Assembly: GCA_030620655.1 (NCBI GenBank)
Contig: JAUXEH010000019.1
Coordinates: 1 to 17,270 of the forward strand
Length of the DNA: 17,270 bases
Direction of reading: 5' to 3'
Source: Candidatus Aminicenantota bacterium
GTDB taxonomy: Bacteria; Acidobacteriota; Aminicenantia; Aminicenantales; Aminicenantaceae
The notes under the pieces were generated by a model that saw only the letters and a list, made by a program, of their open reading frames with translations, had not been told where the DNA came from and searched no databases. Shown here piece by piece: positions 7,439-14,075 of the stretch (the first letter of the stretch is position 1; each line of letters starts with the position of its first letter). The translations under genes were made by a program, and so were the position numbers.

Positions 7439-7808
7439 CCTTTTTTTCCTTTTTTCCCGGCCTCTGGATCTGTTCGATCTGTTCCAGGTTCGCCTGGAAA
7501 TTCGTGAAGTTGGCCTGGATGAATTCGTTCTCCGGGGCCAGGGCGAGCGCCCGCTGGTATTCCTTTTCCGCTTCTTCCCAACGGCCCTGCCGCTCGTATG
7601 CGACCGCCAGGTTGTTGTGAGCCGCGGCAGAGTCGGGGTCCTGCTCCAGGACCTTTTGCCAGCGGAAGATGGCCTCATCCCACATCTTGCTCTGGGCAGC
7701 CTGGATGCCGAACAGCATCTGATTCCGATATGTGGCCGGCCCGCAGGCACTGAAGACCATGCTCAAGAGGAGGGTGACGAGTAGAGAAAGAAGGGTTTTC
7801 TTGTTCAT
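7422..7808 (-). CDS. Small TPR-repeat lipoprotein
   Basis: This gene encodes 128 residues. MNKKTLLSLLVTLLLSMVFS is a signal sequence ending at Ala21-Cys22, a lipobox, so the protein is probably anchored to a membrane on the periplasmic side. The mature part holds about two tetratricopeptide repeats: MWDEAIFRWQKVLEQDPDS and then AAHNNLAVAYERQGRWEEAE followed by KEYQRALALAPEN. A charged tail follows (GKKEKKDAEIK). TPRs mediate protein-protein contacts, often as adaptors in envelope complexes. ATG 7808 is preferred over ATG 7829 because the standard n-region (MNKK) begins there. It is the first gene of the three-gene envelope operon and overlaps the next gene. Confidence 0.75.
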   Translation of the reverse strand: MNKKTLLSLLVTLLLSMVFSACGPATYRNQMLFGIQAAQSKMWDEAIFRWQKVLEQDPDSAAAHNNLAVAYERQGRWEEAEKEYQRALALAPENEFIQANFTNFQANLEQIEQIQRPGKKEKKDAEIK

Positions 7809-7832
7809 CGAGACGATTGACCTCAACATTAA

Positions 7833-7861
7833 AAGGTAAGCCTTTTCATAAAATTCGTCAA
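7833..7861 (-). promoter_or_regulatory. Possible promoter of the envelope operon
   Basis: On the minus strand TTGACG (7861-7856) is a good -35 match; 17 bases on, TACCTT (7838-7833) is a weak -10. The -10 sits inside a hairpin, AAAAGG-TAAG-CCTTTT (7831-7846). No better candidate was seen upstream of the TPR gene. Confidence 0.3.
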
Positions 7862-7864
7862 GTA

Positions 7865-7976
7865 ACCCATGTCAGGGAGCAAGAAATATGCCAAAAAGCC
7901 TACGGGGACGGGGGCGGCGGACAGGGGGAGCATGTCTCATAAAGGGGACACGGGTGTCCTTTAATCGGACATGGGT
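7865..7976. repeat. Inverted-repeat cluster in the gap upstream of rpmB
   Basis: ACCCATGTC (7865-7873) and GACATGGGT (7968-7976) form a perfect 9-base inverted repeat bracketing about 95 bases. Inside is a compact hairpin with GGACA (7946-7950) and TGTCC (7955-7959), extended by G-T pairs and flanked by AAA/TTT, plus a further CATGTC at 7931-7936. The gap from 7809 to 8085 shows no other coding signal. The layout resembles a REP-like or miniature mobile palindrome; copies elsewhere cannot be tested here. Confidence 0.45.
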
Positions 7977-8014
7977 CTAGCCCTGATCCCGGAGACGGGA
8001 GGAGGATCACGAGC

Positions 8015-8043
8015 TTGGCTTTTCTGTGGATTTATGGTATAAA
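8015..8043 (+). promoter_or_regulatory. Predicted sigma70-like promoter of rpmB
   Basis: TTGGCT (8015-8020) and TATAAA (8038-8043) are separated by 17 bases. The -10 matches five of six consensus bases. It lies about 42 bases upstream of the rpmB ATG, the only plus-strand gene in this part. Confidence 0.6.
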
Positions 8044-8085
8044 ATGGACTTCCTGAAAAGTAGCGAAGGAATCGAGAGAAATACA

Positions 8086-8277
8086 ATGCCGAAAGTTTGT
8101 GAGATTTGCGGAAAAGGCCCGGTTTTCGGACATAGCGTCAGCCATTCACATAAAGCATCCAAGAAGAAGTGGAACCCGAACCTGCAGCGAGTCAAGGCTG
8201 AAACAGCATCCGGAGTCAAGAAGATCTGGGCCTGCACCCGGTGCGTCCGATCCGGAAAAGTCAAGAAGGTCGCCTGA
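8086..8277 (+). CDS. rpmB: 50S ribosomal protein L28
   Basis: L28 is a small protein of the large ribosomal subunit. The 63-residue product begins MPKVCEICGKGPVFGHSVSH, a clear L28 signature. It carries two Cys pairs (CEIC near residue 5 and CTRC near residue 50), which marks the zinc-binding form of L28. The basic middle (HKASKKKWNPNLQRVK) is typical of rRNA-binding. ATG 8086 matches the family start; the frame is open further upstream, but that part lies in the promoter. The gene stands alone on the plus strand and converges with rsh, with only 4 bases between the two stop codons. Confidence 0.95.
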   Translation: MPKVCEICGKGPVFGHSVSHSHKASKKKWNPNLQRVKAETASGVKKIWACTRCVRSGKVKKVA

Positions 8278-8288
8278 CCGATCAGGCG
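8271..8288. terminator. Perfect hairpin spanning both convergent stop codons
   Basis: CGCCTGA (8271-8277), loop CCGA (8278-8281) and TCAGGCG (8282-8288) form a perfect 7-base stem. The rpmB stop TGA (8275-8277) and the rsh stop (complement of TCA, 8282-8284) pair with each other in it. There is no T-run on either side, so it is not a standard intrinsic terminator. It could still act as a bidirectional 3' end or mRNA-stabilising stem; that role is inferred. Confidence 0.45.
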
Positions 8289-10435
8289 CGTTCCGCCGAT
8301 TCGATCTCCTTGATCTCCGAAACCTTTTTGATGATGCCGGCAAGGTGCTTGATGTCACGGATGGAGATCACCAGCTTGATTCGTCCTTTCCCGTCGGCGG
8401 ATGTGTCCACTCGGGCTTGGGTGATGTTCGCTCCCTGCTTGGCGATCACGGCCGTGAGCTTGGCCAGGACACCGGGTGTGTCCTGACACACGATCGTCAG
8501 AGCCGCCTTGTGCTCTCCCTTGGAGGCCTCATCCCAGGCCACATCCACCATCCTCTGAGAGTCGAGCAGCTCCTTGATGACATAATGGCAGCGCTGGGCA
8601 TGGACGGTGATCCCTTTTCCGGAGGTGATGTAGCCGATGATGGGCTCCCCCTTGATGGGGGCGCAGCACTTGGCCAGGTTGGCGGGAGAGCCCTCCCGGT
8701 CTTTGACCAGGATCCCGGAGGACGTCTTGCCCGTGACCCGGGTGACCACCTTTTTTAGCAGCGGTTCCTTTTTCTGGGCCAACTCCGTGTGTGGGAATAT
8801 CTTTTCCATCAGGCGCTGGTCGAGGATGATCTTGCCCGAACCGATCAGGAAGTAGAGGTCCTCCGGCTTACGGATGCGGAAAGGGACGGCAGCCCGGAAC
8901 TGCGCCACCAGGGTGTCCTCTTTCAGCATTTTCGCCGGTATCCTGAATTTCGCGGATTCTTTGCGCCACAGGGTCCGTCCCAGAGAAGTGTGCCTGGCCC
9001 GCTCCTGCTGGTTGAGCCACCTCCTGAGGTGATGCCGGGCGGTAGACGTGAACGCGATATTCAGCCAATCACGCCCTGGGATGGTGTCGGGAGAAGTCAG
9101 GACCTCGACGATGCTTCCGGGCTTGAGGATGGTTTTGAGGGGAGCGAGCTTCCCATCGATCCTTGTCTGATGGGCATGCAGTCCGATTTCAGAGTGGATC
9201 TTGAATGCGAAATCCAGAGCCGTGGCTCCCATGGGCAGCGTGATGACCTTTCCCTTGGGGGTGAAAACAAAGACCTCCTCGGGGATGAGGTTGGTCTTAA
9301 GGCTGCTCAAGAATTCACGGGGGCTTTTCCGCTCCTGATAAAGCTCCGCCATCTCCCGCAGCCACTGGAGCCTCCTGTCGTCCTTGGCCATGGCATCGGG
9401 CCGGGACTCCTTGTACTTCCAGTGTGCGGCGATCCCGTTCTCTGCGACATTGTGCATCTCGTGCGTCCGGATCTGGATCTCGATGGTCTGTTTTTTCCCC
9501 GTGATGATGGTGGTGTGCAGGGCCTGGTAGTGATTGGGCTTGGGCATGGCGATGAAGTCCCGGAACCGGTAAGGAAGGTGGGGCCAGTGCTGGTGGATGA
9601 TGCCGAGGGCGGCGTAGCAGTTCTTGACGGAATTGGTGAGCAGGCGCAGGGCCATGAAGTCGTAGACCTGGTCGAAATCTATTTCCTGCCGTCGCATCTT
9701 GTTGAAGATGCTGTAGGGCCGCTTGATCCGATAGACGATGTTGGCCTTGACGCGGTTTTCCTGCATCAGCCCTTCCAGCCGGTCCTTGATCTTTTCCAGG
9801 CTGTTTTCTGCGTCCCCGCGCAGGGGTTCGACCAGGTCCCTGATCTTGAAAAAATGATTCGGGTCGACATAACGGAACGCCAGGTCCTCCAGCTCCGCCT
9901 TGATGCGCCCCATCCCCAGCCGGTTGGCGATGGGAGCGTAGATCTCGAGCGTTTCCCGGGCAACCTGGGTTTGCTTGGCCTCGTCCAGAAACTTGAGGGT
10001 TTTGAGGTTGTGAATACGGTCGGCCAACTTGATGAAGATCACGCGCAGGTCGTCGGTCATGGCCAGGATGATCTTCCGGATGGTCTCGGCGTGCCGGCTC
10101 TCCGGAGAGGATTCCTGGACCAGGCTGATCTTGGTCACACCTTCCACCAGGTGGGCCGAGTCCTTTCCGAATTCCTGCACGATGTCCATGGCCGTCACGT
10201 CCGTGTCCTCCAGCACGTCATGCAGCAGGGCGGCCGTCAGGGTGACCGCGCCCAGCTGCATGTCCGCGAGCATGTTGGCCACTTCCAGGGGATGGCTCAT
10301 GTAGGGCTCTCCGGAGCGTCGGACCTGGCCCTTATGGGCACGGGCGGCGAACACGTAGGCTTTTTGCAGGAGGGTAATTTCCCGTTCCGTATAGTACGGC
10401 GTGACCTTGTCCAGAATATCGTTGAAGCGGATCAT
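8282..10435 (-). CDS. rsh: Bifunctional (p)ppGpp synthetase/hydrolase (RelA/SpoT family)
   Basis: This 717-residue enzyme makes and degrades (p)ppGpp, the stringent-response alarmone. The N-terminal HD hydrolase domain has its key residues: SGEPYMSHP with His48, LLHDVLEDT with His72-Asp73, and KLADRIHNLKTL with Asp139. The synthetase follows, with YDFMALRLL (Asp259), RFRDFIAMPKPNHYQALHT (290-308) and EIQIRTHEMHNVAENGIAAH (319-338). The RFRD form of the RxKD motif fits bifunctional enzymes; monofunctional RelA has ExDD. Then come a TGS domain (VFTPKGKVITLP), the Cys-containing segment KCCAPIKGEPIIGYI and a C-terminal ACT domain. Both activities therefore look intact. ATG 10435 overlaps the gmhB stop as ATGA. 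It is the last gene of the fmdB-waaF-gmhB-rsh operon. Confidence 0.96.
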   Translation of the reverse strand: MIRFNDILDKVTPYYTEREITLLQKAYVFAARAHKGQVRRSGEPYMSHPLEVANMLADMQLGAVTLTAALLHDVLEDTDVTAMDIVQEFGKDSAHLVEGVTKISLVQESSPESRHAETIRKIILAMTDDLRVIFIKLADRIHNLKTLKFLDEAKQTQVARETLEIYAPIANRLGMGRIKAELEDLAFRYVDPNHFFKIRDLVEPLRGDAENSLEKIKDRLEGLMQENRVKANIVYRIKRPYSIFNKMRRQEIDFDQVYDFMALRLLTNSVKNCYAALGIIHQHWPHLPYRFRDFIAMPKPNHYQALHTTIITGKKQTIEIQIRTHEMHNVAENGIAAHWKYKESRPDAMAKDDRRLQWLREMAELYQERKSPREFLSSLKTNLIPEEVFVFTPKGKVITLPMGATALDFAFKIHSEIGLHAHQTRIDGKLAPLKTILKPGSIVEVLTSPDTIPGRDWLNIAFTSTARHHLRRWLNQQERARHTSLGRTLWRKESAKFRIPAKMLKEDTLVAQFRAAVPFRIRKPEDLYFLIGSGKIILDQRLMEKIFPHTELAQKKEPLLKKVVTRVTGKTSSGILVKDREGSPANLAKCCAPIKGEPIIGYITSGKGITVHAQRCHYVIKELLDSQRMVDVAWDEASKGEHKAALTIVCQDTPGVLAKLTAVIAKQGANITQARVDTSADGKGRIKLVISIRDIKHLAGIIKKVSEIKEIESAERA

Positions 10436-11010
10436 TCCCGGTTTTCTTCTTTGAGTATCCAGTGTACAGCATCCAGGAGATTTAGGGCAACATGGGCCGG
10501 TTCGATCCCCAGGGCCTCGAGCTTCGGCAGGGACTCCCGGCCGTAGCCCGTGAGGACCAGGATGGGCCTGGCTCCAAGGTTGAGTCCGAACTGGATGTCT
10601 TCCACCTTGTCCCCGACCATGTAGGAGGCGGAGGTGTCGATCCCCAGGTCGGCGGCGGCCTGCAGCCCCATGCCGGGCCGCGGCTTGCGGCAGCGGCAGT
10701 CCCGGTCGTAGGCGGGGTTCTGGGACGCCACATGGTGCGGGCAGTAGTAGATGCCGTCGAAATGAGCCTCCTGGAGGCGGAATGCCTCCTGCATCCGGGC
10801 ATGGATGTCTCTGAGCCGGGACTCCTCGATCAGTCCCCGCCCCACACCGGACTGGTTGGTGACGATGACGGCCAGAAGTCCCGCGAGGTTGAGCCTGCGT
10901 ACGGCATCAAAGCTGTAGGGATAGATCTCGATGAGATCGTAGGAACCGGGATACCCCACGTCCCGGTTGATGTTCCCGTCTCTATCCAGGAAAACGGCCT
11001 TTTTCTTCAT
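10432..11010 (-). CDS. gmhB: D-glycero-D-manno-heptose 1,7-bisphosphate 7-phosphatase
   Basis: This HAD-superfamily phosphatase removes the 7-phosphate in the ADP-heptose pathway that feeds LPS inner core. It has 192 residues, near the family norm. FLDRDGNIN holds the nucleophile Asp9 and Asp11. VTNQSGVGRG is motif II. YYCPHH with CRCRKPRPG forms the zinc-binding Cys/His loop of GmhB, and MVGDKVEDIQFG is the acidic motif IV. ATG 11010 is chosen because GGAGG lies 8 bases upstream and its A-T-G-A overlaps the waaF stop; a GTG at 11019 would add three residues. It overlaps rsh by another ATGA. The pairing with a heptosyltransferase supports the heptose role over histidinol phosphatase, a related activity. 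Confidence 0.92.
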   Translation of the reverse strand: MKKKAVFLDRDGNINRDVGYPGSYDLIEIYPYSFDAVRRLNLAGLLAVIVTNQSGVGRGLIEESRLRDIHARMQEAFRLQEAHFDGIYYCPHHVASQNPAYDRDCRCRKPRPGMGLQAAADLGIDTSASYMVGDKVEDIQFGLNLGARPILVLTGYGRESLPKLEALGIEPAHVALNLLDAVHWILKEENRE

Positions 11011-12011
11011 GCCAGCCACCTCCGGCAGAGGTCATAGACCTCCTCTGGCGAGATGGATTCCATGCAGCGGTGGTCGATGGGACAGTCCCGGTATGCGCAG
11101 GGCCAGCAGGGGGGGGGCTTATGGAGATAGGCCGAAGGGTCCTGAAAGGGGGCGGTGGCGTCCGGGTCCGTGGGGCCGAAGAGCGCCAGGACGGGAGTGC
11201 CCAGGGCGTTGGCCAGGTGCATGGGTCCGGAGTCGTTGGTGACGAACAGGTCGGCCAGGCTGATGACCGCCGCCAGCTGGCGCAGAGAGGTCCGGCCGGT
11301 CAGGATCGCGGGCTTGGGACTGAGAGCATCGGCGATGAGCTCCGCGAGAGGGGCCTCATCCTGCGATCCGACGATCACGACCTGCGTCTGTTCGCGCTCC
11401 TGGAGCAGCGCAGCTAGGGCACCGAAGCGTTCGGGCGGCCAGCGTTTGGCCGATCCGAAATAGCCCCCTGGGTTGAGAACGGCCAGAGGAGATCCGGGAG
11501 AAATCCCTTGAGCGGCCAGCAGGCCCTCGGCCCCGCGTACCTCCTCTTCTCCCAGGGGAAATGAAAGGGCCGGCGCCACGGTCTTCATATCCAATCCGGA
11601 GACGAGGTCCAGGTAGTACCGCACCTGGTGGGCGGTTTTTCCGGGGGGCCGGGGGCGGACCCCGCGGGTCAGCAGAAACCGGCGGCCGTCTGTGGCATAC
11701 CCCCAGCGGTTGGGGATCCGGGCCAGCGCTAAAAGCAAGGCGGAGCCGAAGGAATTGGTGAGCAGGAGGCCGGTGTCGAAAGCATGTCCCTGCAATTCAT
11801 GCGCAGTCCGCCGCAGGGTCTTCAGGTCAGCCCGGTCGGGCAGGGGGATGACACCCTTGATAAAAGGGTAGGAAACAAACAGGTCCTTGACCCATCCCTT
11901 GGCCGCGATCCAAATATCGGCCTCGGGGTGATTGCGCGACAGGCTCTGGAGGGCGGGAACGGCCAGAATGGAATCCCCAATCCAGTTGGGGGCTCTGACC
12001 AGGATTTTCAT
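11007..12011 (-). CDS. waaF: ADP-heptose:LPS heptosyltransferase (glycosyltransferase family 9)
   Basis: This enzyme transfers L-glycero-D-manno-heptose from ADP-heptose to LPS inner core at the inner face of the cytoplasmic membrane. The 334-residue product has the GT9 pattern: N-terminal MKILVRAPNWIGDSILAVPA, VLNPGGYFGSAKRWPPERFG in the middle, and FVTNDSGPMHLANALGTPVL with ALFGPTDP in the nucleotide-sugar domain. The C-terminal CWPCAYRDCPIDHRCM is also typical. WaaF (heptosyltransferase II) fits better than WaaC because of the PNWIGD start and Cys-rich tail, but the exact acceptor is not certain. It starts 14 bases after fmdB, with a weak TGGA as ribosome site, and ends within an ATGA overlap with gmhB. 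A nine-C run lies in its coding strand near codons 299-301. Confidence 0.92.
   Translation of the reverse strand: MKILVRAPNWIGDSILAVPALQSLSRNHPEADIWIAAKGWVKDLFVSYPFIKGVIPLPDRADLKTLRRTAHELQGHAFDTGLLLTNSFGSALLLALARIPNRWGYATDGRRFLLTRGVRPRPPGKTAHQVRYYLDLVSGLDMKTVAPALSFPLGEEEVRGAEGLLAAQGISPGSPLAVLNPGGYFGSAKRWPPERFGALAALLQEREQTQVVIVGSQDEAPLAELIADALSPKPAILTGRTSLRQLAAVISLADLFVTNDSGPMHLANALGTPVLALFGPTDPDATAPFQDPSAYLHKPPPCWPCAYRDCPIDHRCMESISPEEVYDLCRRWLA
11109..11117. repeat. Nine-G run (C9 on coding strand) inside waaF
   Basis: Nine G in a row on the plus strand encode the Pro-Pro-Pro stretch of KPPPCWPC near residue 300 of 334. A gain or loss of one base would frameshift the last tenth of the enzyme, including the CPIDHRCM tail. 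The frame is intact as given. Confidence 0.8.
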
Positions 12012-12025
12012 CGTGCATCCAACCG

Positions 12026-12331
12026 TCAGCCGGTGGGAGAAGACGATTGGCTCTTTTCGGTCGGGGCAGATTCCTTTTTTTCTTTGGTCGCTTCAGTTTT
12101 TTCGGGATCCTTGGCGCCGGGTTTGCCATTGGGCTTCCCGGCCTCGGTGCCCTTGCGTGCATAATCCGTGATGTACCAGCCGGAACCCTTAAACTGGATG
12201 GCCGGGCTGGAGACGAGTTTCTTGAGCGCCCCCCCACACTGAGAACAGGTCTTAAGGGGCGCTTCCGAGACCTTCTGGATGGCCTCGACCGTTGATCCGC
12301 ATCTGGTGCATTTATATTCATAGATCGGCAT
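12026..12331 (-). CDS. FmdB-family zinc-ribbon protein
   Basis: This 101-residue protein begins MPIYEYKCTRCG and has two CxxC pairs (Cys8/Cys11 and Cys29/Cys32), the single zinc ribbon of the FmdB regulatory-protein family. The conserved SSPAIQFKGSGWYITDY segment follows. A Lys/Glu/Pro/Ser-rich, apparently disordered tail of about 40 residues completes it. The family's molecular role is not settled; it was named for a formamidase-linked putative regulator. ATG 12331 matches the family start and has GAGGG a few bases upstream; an in-frame ATG at 12355 lies in the promoter region. It is the first gene of the operon with waaF, gmhB and rsh. Confidence 0.88.
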   Translation of the reverse strand: MPIYEYKCTRCGSTVEAIQKVSEAPLKTCSQCGGALKKLVSSPAIQFKGSGWYITDYARKGTEAGKPNGKPGAKDPEKTEATKEKKESAPTEKSQSSSPTG

Positions 12332-12355
12332 GGTTTCCCTCAAAGGTAACGCCAT

Positions 12356-12383
12356 ATTATAGCAAAATTTAGGCTTATGTCCA
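12356..12383 (-). promoter_or_regulatory. Predicted strong sigma70 promoter of fmdB-waaF-gmhB-rsh
   Basis: On the minus strand TGGACA (12383-12378) and a perfect TATAAT (12361-12356) are 16 bases apart, matching 11 of 12 consensus bases. Transcription would begin about 15-20 bases upstream of the fmdB ATG at 12331. It is the best promoter match in the window. Confidence 0.7.
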
Positions 12384-12454
12384 GCGCTTCCTCCCCCCGG
12401 GAAGTATTTCCGAAACTTCGCCCTGCGCCAGGGCCCTCTGAGCAGGATAGATTA

Positions 12455-12463
12455 GGGGGGGGG
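12455..12463. repeat. Nine-G homopolymer in the Memo-AMMECR1 / fmdB gap
   Basis: This run of nine G lies in the noncoding gap 12384-12501, between the end of the Memo-AMMECR1 gene and the fmdB promoter. A CCCTG-CGC-CAGGG stem is nearby at about 12421-12433. No gene or clear intrinsic terminator was seen in the gap. Confidence 0.8.
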
Positions 12464-12501
12464 CTCCCCGCCGATGAGATTAAGGGCAGGGTGCTCGAAT
12501 A

Positions 12502-13947
12502 TTATTGAAATACTTGGGCCTCGAAGACGAAGATCTCGGCGCCGGACCGCCAGGCATCCTGGGGCAGCCCGGCCTTCAGGCAGGCCTGCTGAAGATAGGT
12601 CAGGCGGTTCCAGCCGTTCTCGACAGGGACCTGGGGCAGCAGCAGGCCTTTGCGGTCGCCCTGGGAGATGATGAGCCCGTGTTTTCCCACCTCGACCTGG
12701 TCGGGATCGCTGATCTTGCGGGGGGGAGAGAGCACCGAGATCTCGACTTCGAGGGATTCGAGCTCGGAGGAAACGACCGGCTGAAATCGCTTGTCGCGGG
12801 TGGCGGCATAGATGGCGGCCAGGATCACGGTCTTGTAAAGTGGGGCTACGGGCTCGACAAACCCGATGCAGCCGCGCAGGCGGCCCTGTTTCTTCAAGGT
12901 GACGAATGCACCGGACGGAGTGTGGAGCCCCGGATTTGTCGGCTGCGGATTCAGTACCCGGTTATCGCGCACGATCATCTCGACCGCTGTCCTGGCGATG
13001 TGCAGGAGCTCCTGTCTTTCTGGAGGGGACAGGGCGGCGGCTTCCCCGGGCTCGTTTCCCGCATAGATCGCAGCCGAGAGATAGCCCACCACCCGCTCTT
13101 TGCCTCCGCCGCCCGCCGAGGAGTCGGCATACTTGAGGATCTCCACACGGGGGCAGCCGAGGTGCTGCGCGTAATAAAGGGCGGTCACAGCCCCGGCCCC
13201 CCCACACATGATATTTTCGTGCGCCGTGATCTTCCGGATCAGGAGATCGGTATCCAGCTCCTGCAGCAGGGCGATGGTCTCGGCATCACGGGCATTGGCC
13301 TCTCGCTGGGAAAGGTAGTGGGACATGTCGCTGGAGACGATGACCAGGGCTTTTTTCCCGGCCAGCACTTCGGCCAGGGCATCGGCCAGCCGGCGCATGG
13401 TATCTCGAGCGGGAAGCCCCATGAGCACGGGGACGATCTTGGCTTGCGGCAGGACTTTCTGTATGAAAGGGATCTGGACCTCGATGGAGTGTTCCTCCCG
13501 GTGTGCTGCCGCGACAAATCGAAAACCGGTGGCATCAGCCAGGGCCGAAGCCGTAGACGTGTCGATCGCGACCATCCCCAGGGGAGTGGCATACCCGCCA
13601 CTGGGATAGATGGATGCGCCCTGGAAGCCGTGCCGGTGTGCGACCCCCACGATGACGACCGTCTCGATCTCGGCTCCTTGAATCAGGCTGTAAGCGTGGG
13701 CGGCCACAGGGCCCGAATACACGTAGCCGGCATGGGGGACGATCAGGGCTGCGAGCCCCGGGGCCGGGGCGGCTCGTGATCCCGCCCCGCCCAGCATGTC
13801 GTCCAGCTGCCGGGAAAGCTGCTCCGGCCTGGCGTCGTAGAACTGGCCGGCCCAGACCGGCTTGCGTACTCCCTGGCCCTCTGCCGCGGGGGGCAGCAGC
13901 AGCAGCCCCAGGGCCCATGCCCAGGCACGGAGTTTCGTGTCCCTCAT
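12502..13947 (-). CDS. Memo-AMMECR1 fusion (AmmeMemoRadiSam proteins B and A), apparently exported
   Basis: This 481-residue protein joins two domains often found together in the AmmeMemoRadiSam group. Residues about 28-300 are Memo-like: PHAGYVYSGP (His72), GVAHRHGF (His104), EEHSIEVQIPF (His153), SSDMSHY (His210) and IMCGG (Cys248) match the metal/active-site positions known from human MEMO1. Residues about 310-481 are AMMECR1, with LHTPSGAFVTL, the invariant LRGCIG (357-362) and GWNRLTYLQQACLKAGLP. A hydrophobic N terminus, RAWAWALGLLLLPPAAEG, reads as a signal peptide, so the protein may act in the periplasm. ATG 13947 is chosen because the signal begins there; the frame is open upstream to 14043. 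The biochemical role of the family is unclear, with redox or metal roles proposed for Memo. No radical-SAM partner lies in the window. Confidence 0.88.
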   Translation of the reverse strand: MRDTKLRAWAWALGLLLLPPAAEGQGVRKPVWAGQFYDARPEQLSRQLDDMLGGAGSRAAPAPGLAALIVPHAGYVYSGPVAAHAYSLIQGAEIETVVIVGVAHRHGFQGASIYPSGGYATPLGMVAIDTSTASALADATGFRFVAAAHREEHSIEVQIPFIQKVLPQAKIVPVLMGLPARDTMRRLADALAEVLAGKKALVIVSSDMSHYLSQREANARDAETIALLQELDTDLLIRKITAHENIMCGGAGAVTALYYAQHLGCPRVEILKYADSSAGGGGKERVVGYLSAAIYAGNEPGEAAALSPPERQELLHIARTAVEMIVRDNRVLNPQPTNPGLHTPSGAFVTLKKQGRLRGCIGFVEPVAPLYKTVILAAIYAATRDKRFQPVVSSELESLEVEISVLSPPRKISDPDQVEVGKHGLIISQGDRKGLLLPQVPVENGWNRLTYLQQACLKAGLPQDAWRSGAEIFVFEAQVFQ

Positions 13948-13956
13948 CTTAGTGAG

Positions 13957-13985
13957 AATATAGAGCGGTCGACCGGAAAAATCAA
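13957..13985 (-). promoter_or_regulatory. Predicted promoter of the Memo-AMMECR1 gene, possibly leaderless
   Basis: On the minus strand TTGATT (13985-13980) and TATATT (13962-13957) are separated by 17 bases, matching 9 of 12 consensus bases. Only nine bases lie between the -10 and the ATG at 13947, so the transcript would start at or within a few bases of the ATG. This fits the lack of a Shine-Dalgarno. Confidence 0.5.
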
Positions 13986-14015
13986 ATCCCGGTTTGTGGG
14001 ACAGAGGAAAGGAGG

Positions 14016-14044
14016 TTGACTTTTTTCCTGATATGAATGACAAT
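14016..14044 (+). promoter_or_regulatory. Predicted promoter of the small-protein/lolB-like/ispE unit
   Basis: TTGACT (14016-14021) and GACAAT (14039-14044) are 17 bases apart (5/6 and 4/6 matches). Just downstream is a perfect 10-base palindrome, CTCACGTGAG (14055-14064), near the expected start point and before the ATG at 14076; it could be an operator. This promoter points away from the Memo-AMMECR1 promoter, so the 13948-14075 gap is divergent. Confidence 0.5.
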
Positions 14045-14075
14045 AAAACGACCGCTCACGTGAGGTAACAAGAGG

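Noticed and set aside
7439..7750. N-terminal extension of the second lipoprotein frame up to 7750
   Set aside because: The extra part overlaps the TPR gene in another frame, is Arg/Ser-rich and unstructured, and hides the signal peptide at 7438.
7831..7846. AAAAGG-TAAG-CCTTTT hairpin as a terminator
   Set aside because: It is only six A/T-rich base pairs and lies just upstream of the TPR gene start, where no transcript is expected to end.
8789..10546. Plus-strand 585-codon frame
   Set aside because: It lies opposite rsh, whose domains are complete. Long antisense frames are expected in GC-rich genes, and the translation is low-complexity and unlike a family.
12421..12463. CCCTG-CGC-CAGGG stem with the nearby G-run as a terminator of the Memo-AMMECR1 gene
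   Set aside because: The stem is short and no T-run follows in the direction of transcription.
12505..13779. Plus-strand 424-codon frame
   Set aside because: It is antisense to the well-supported Memo-AMMECR1 gene, with no ribosome site or motif.
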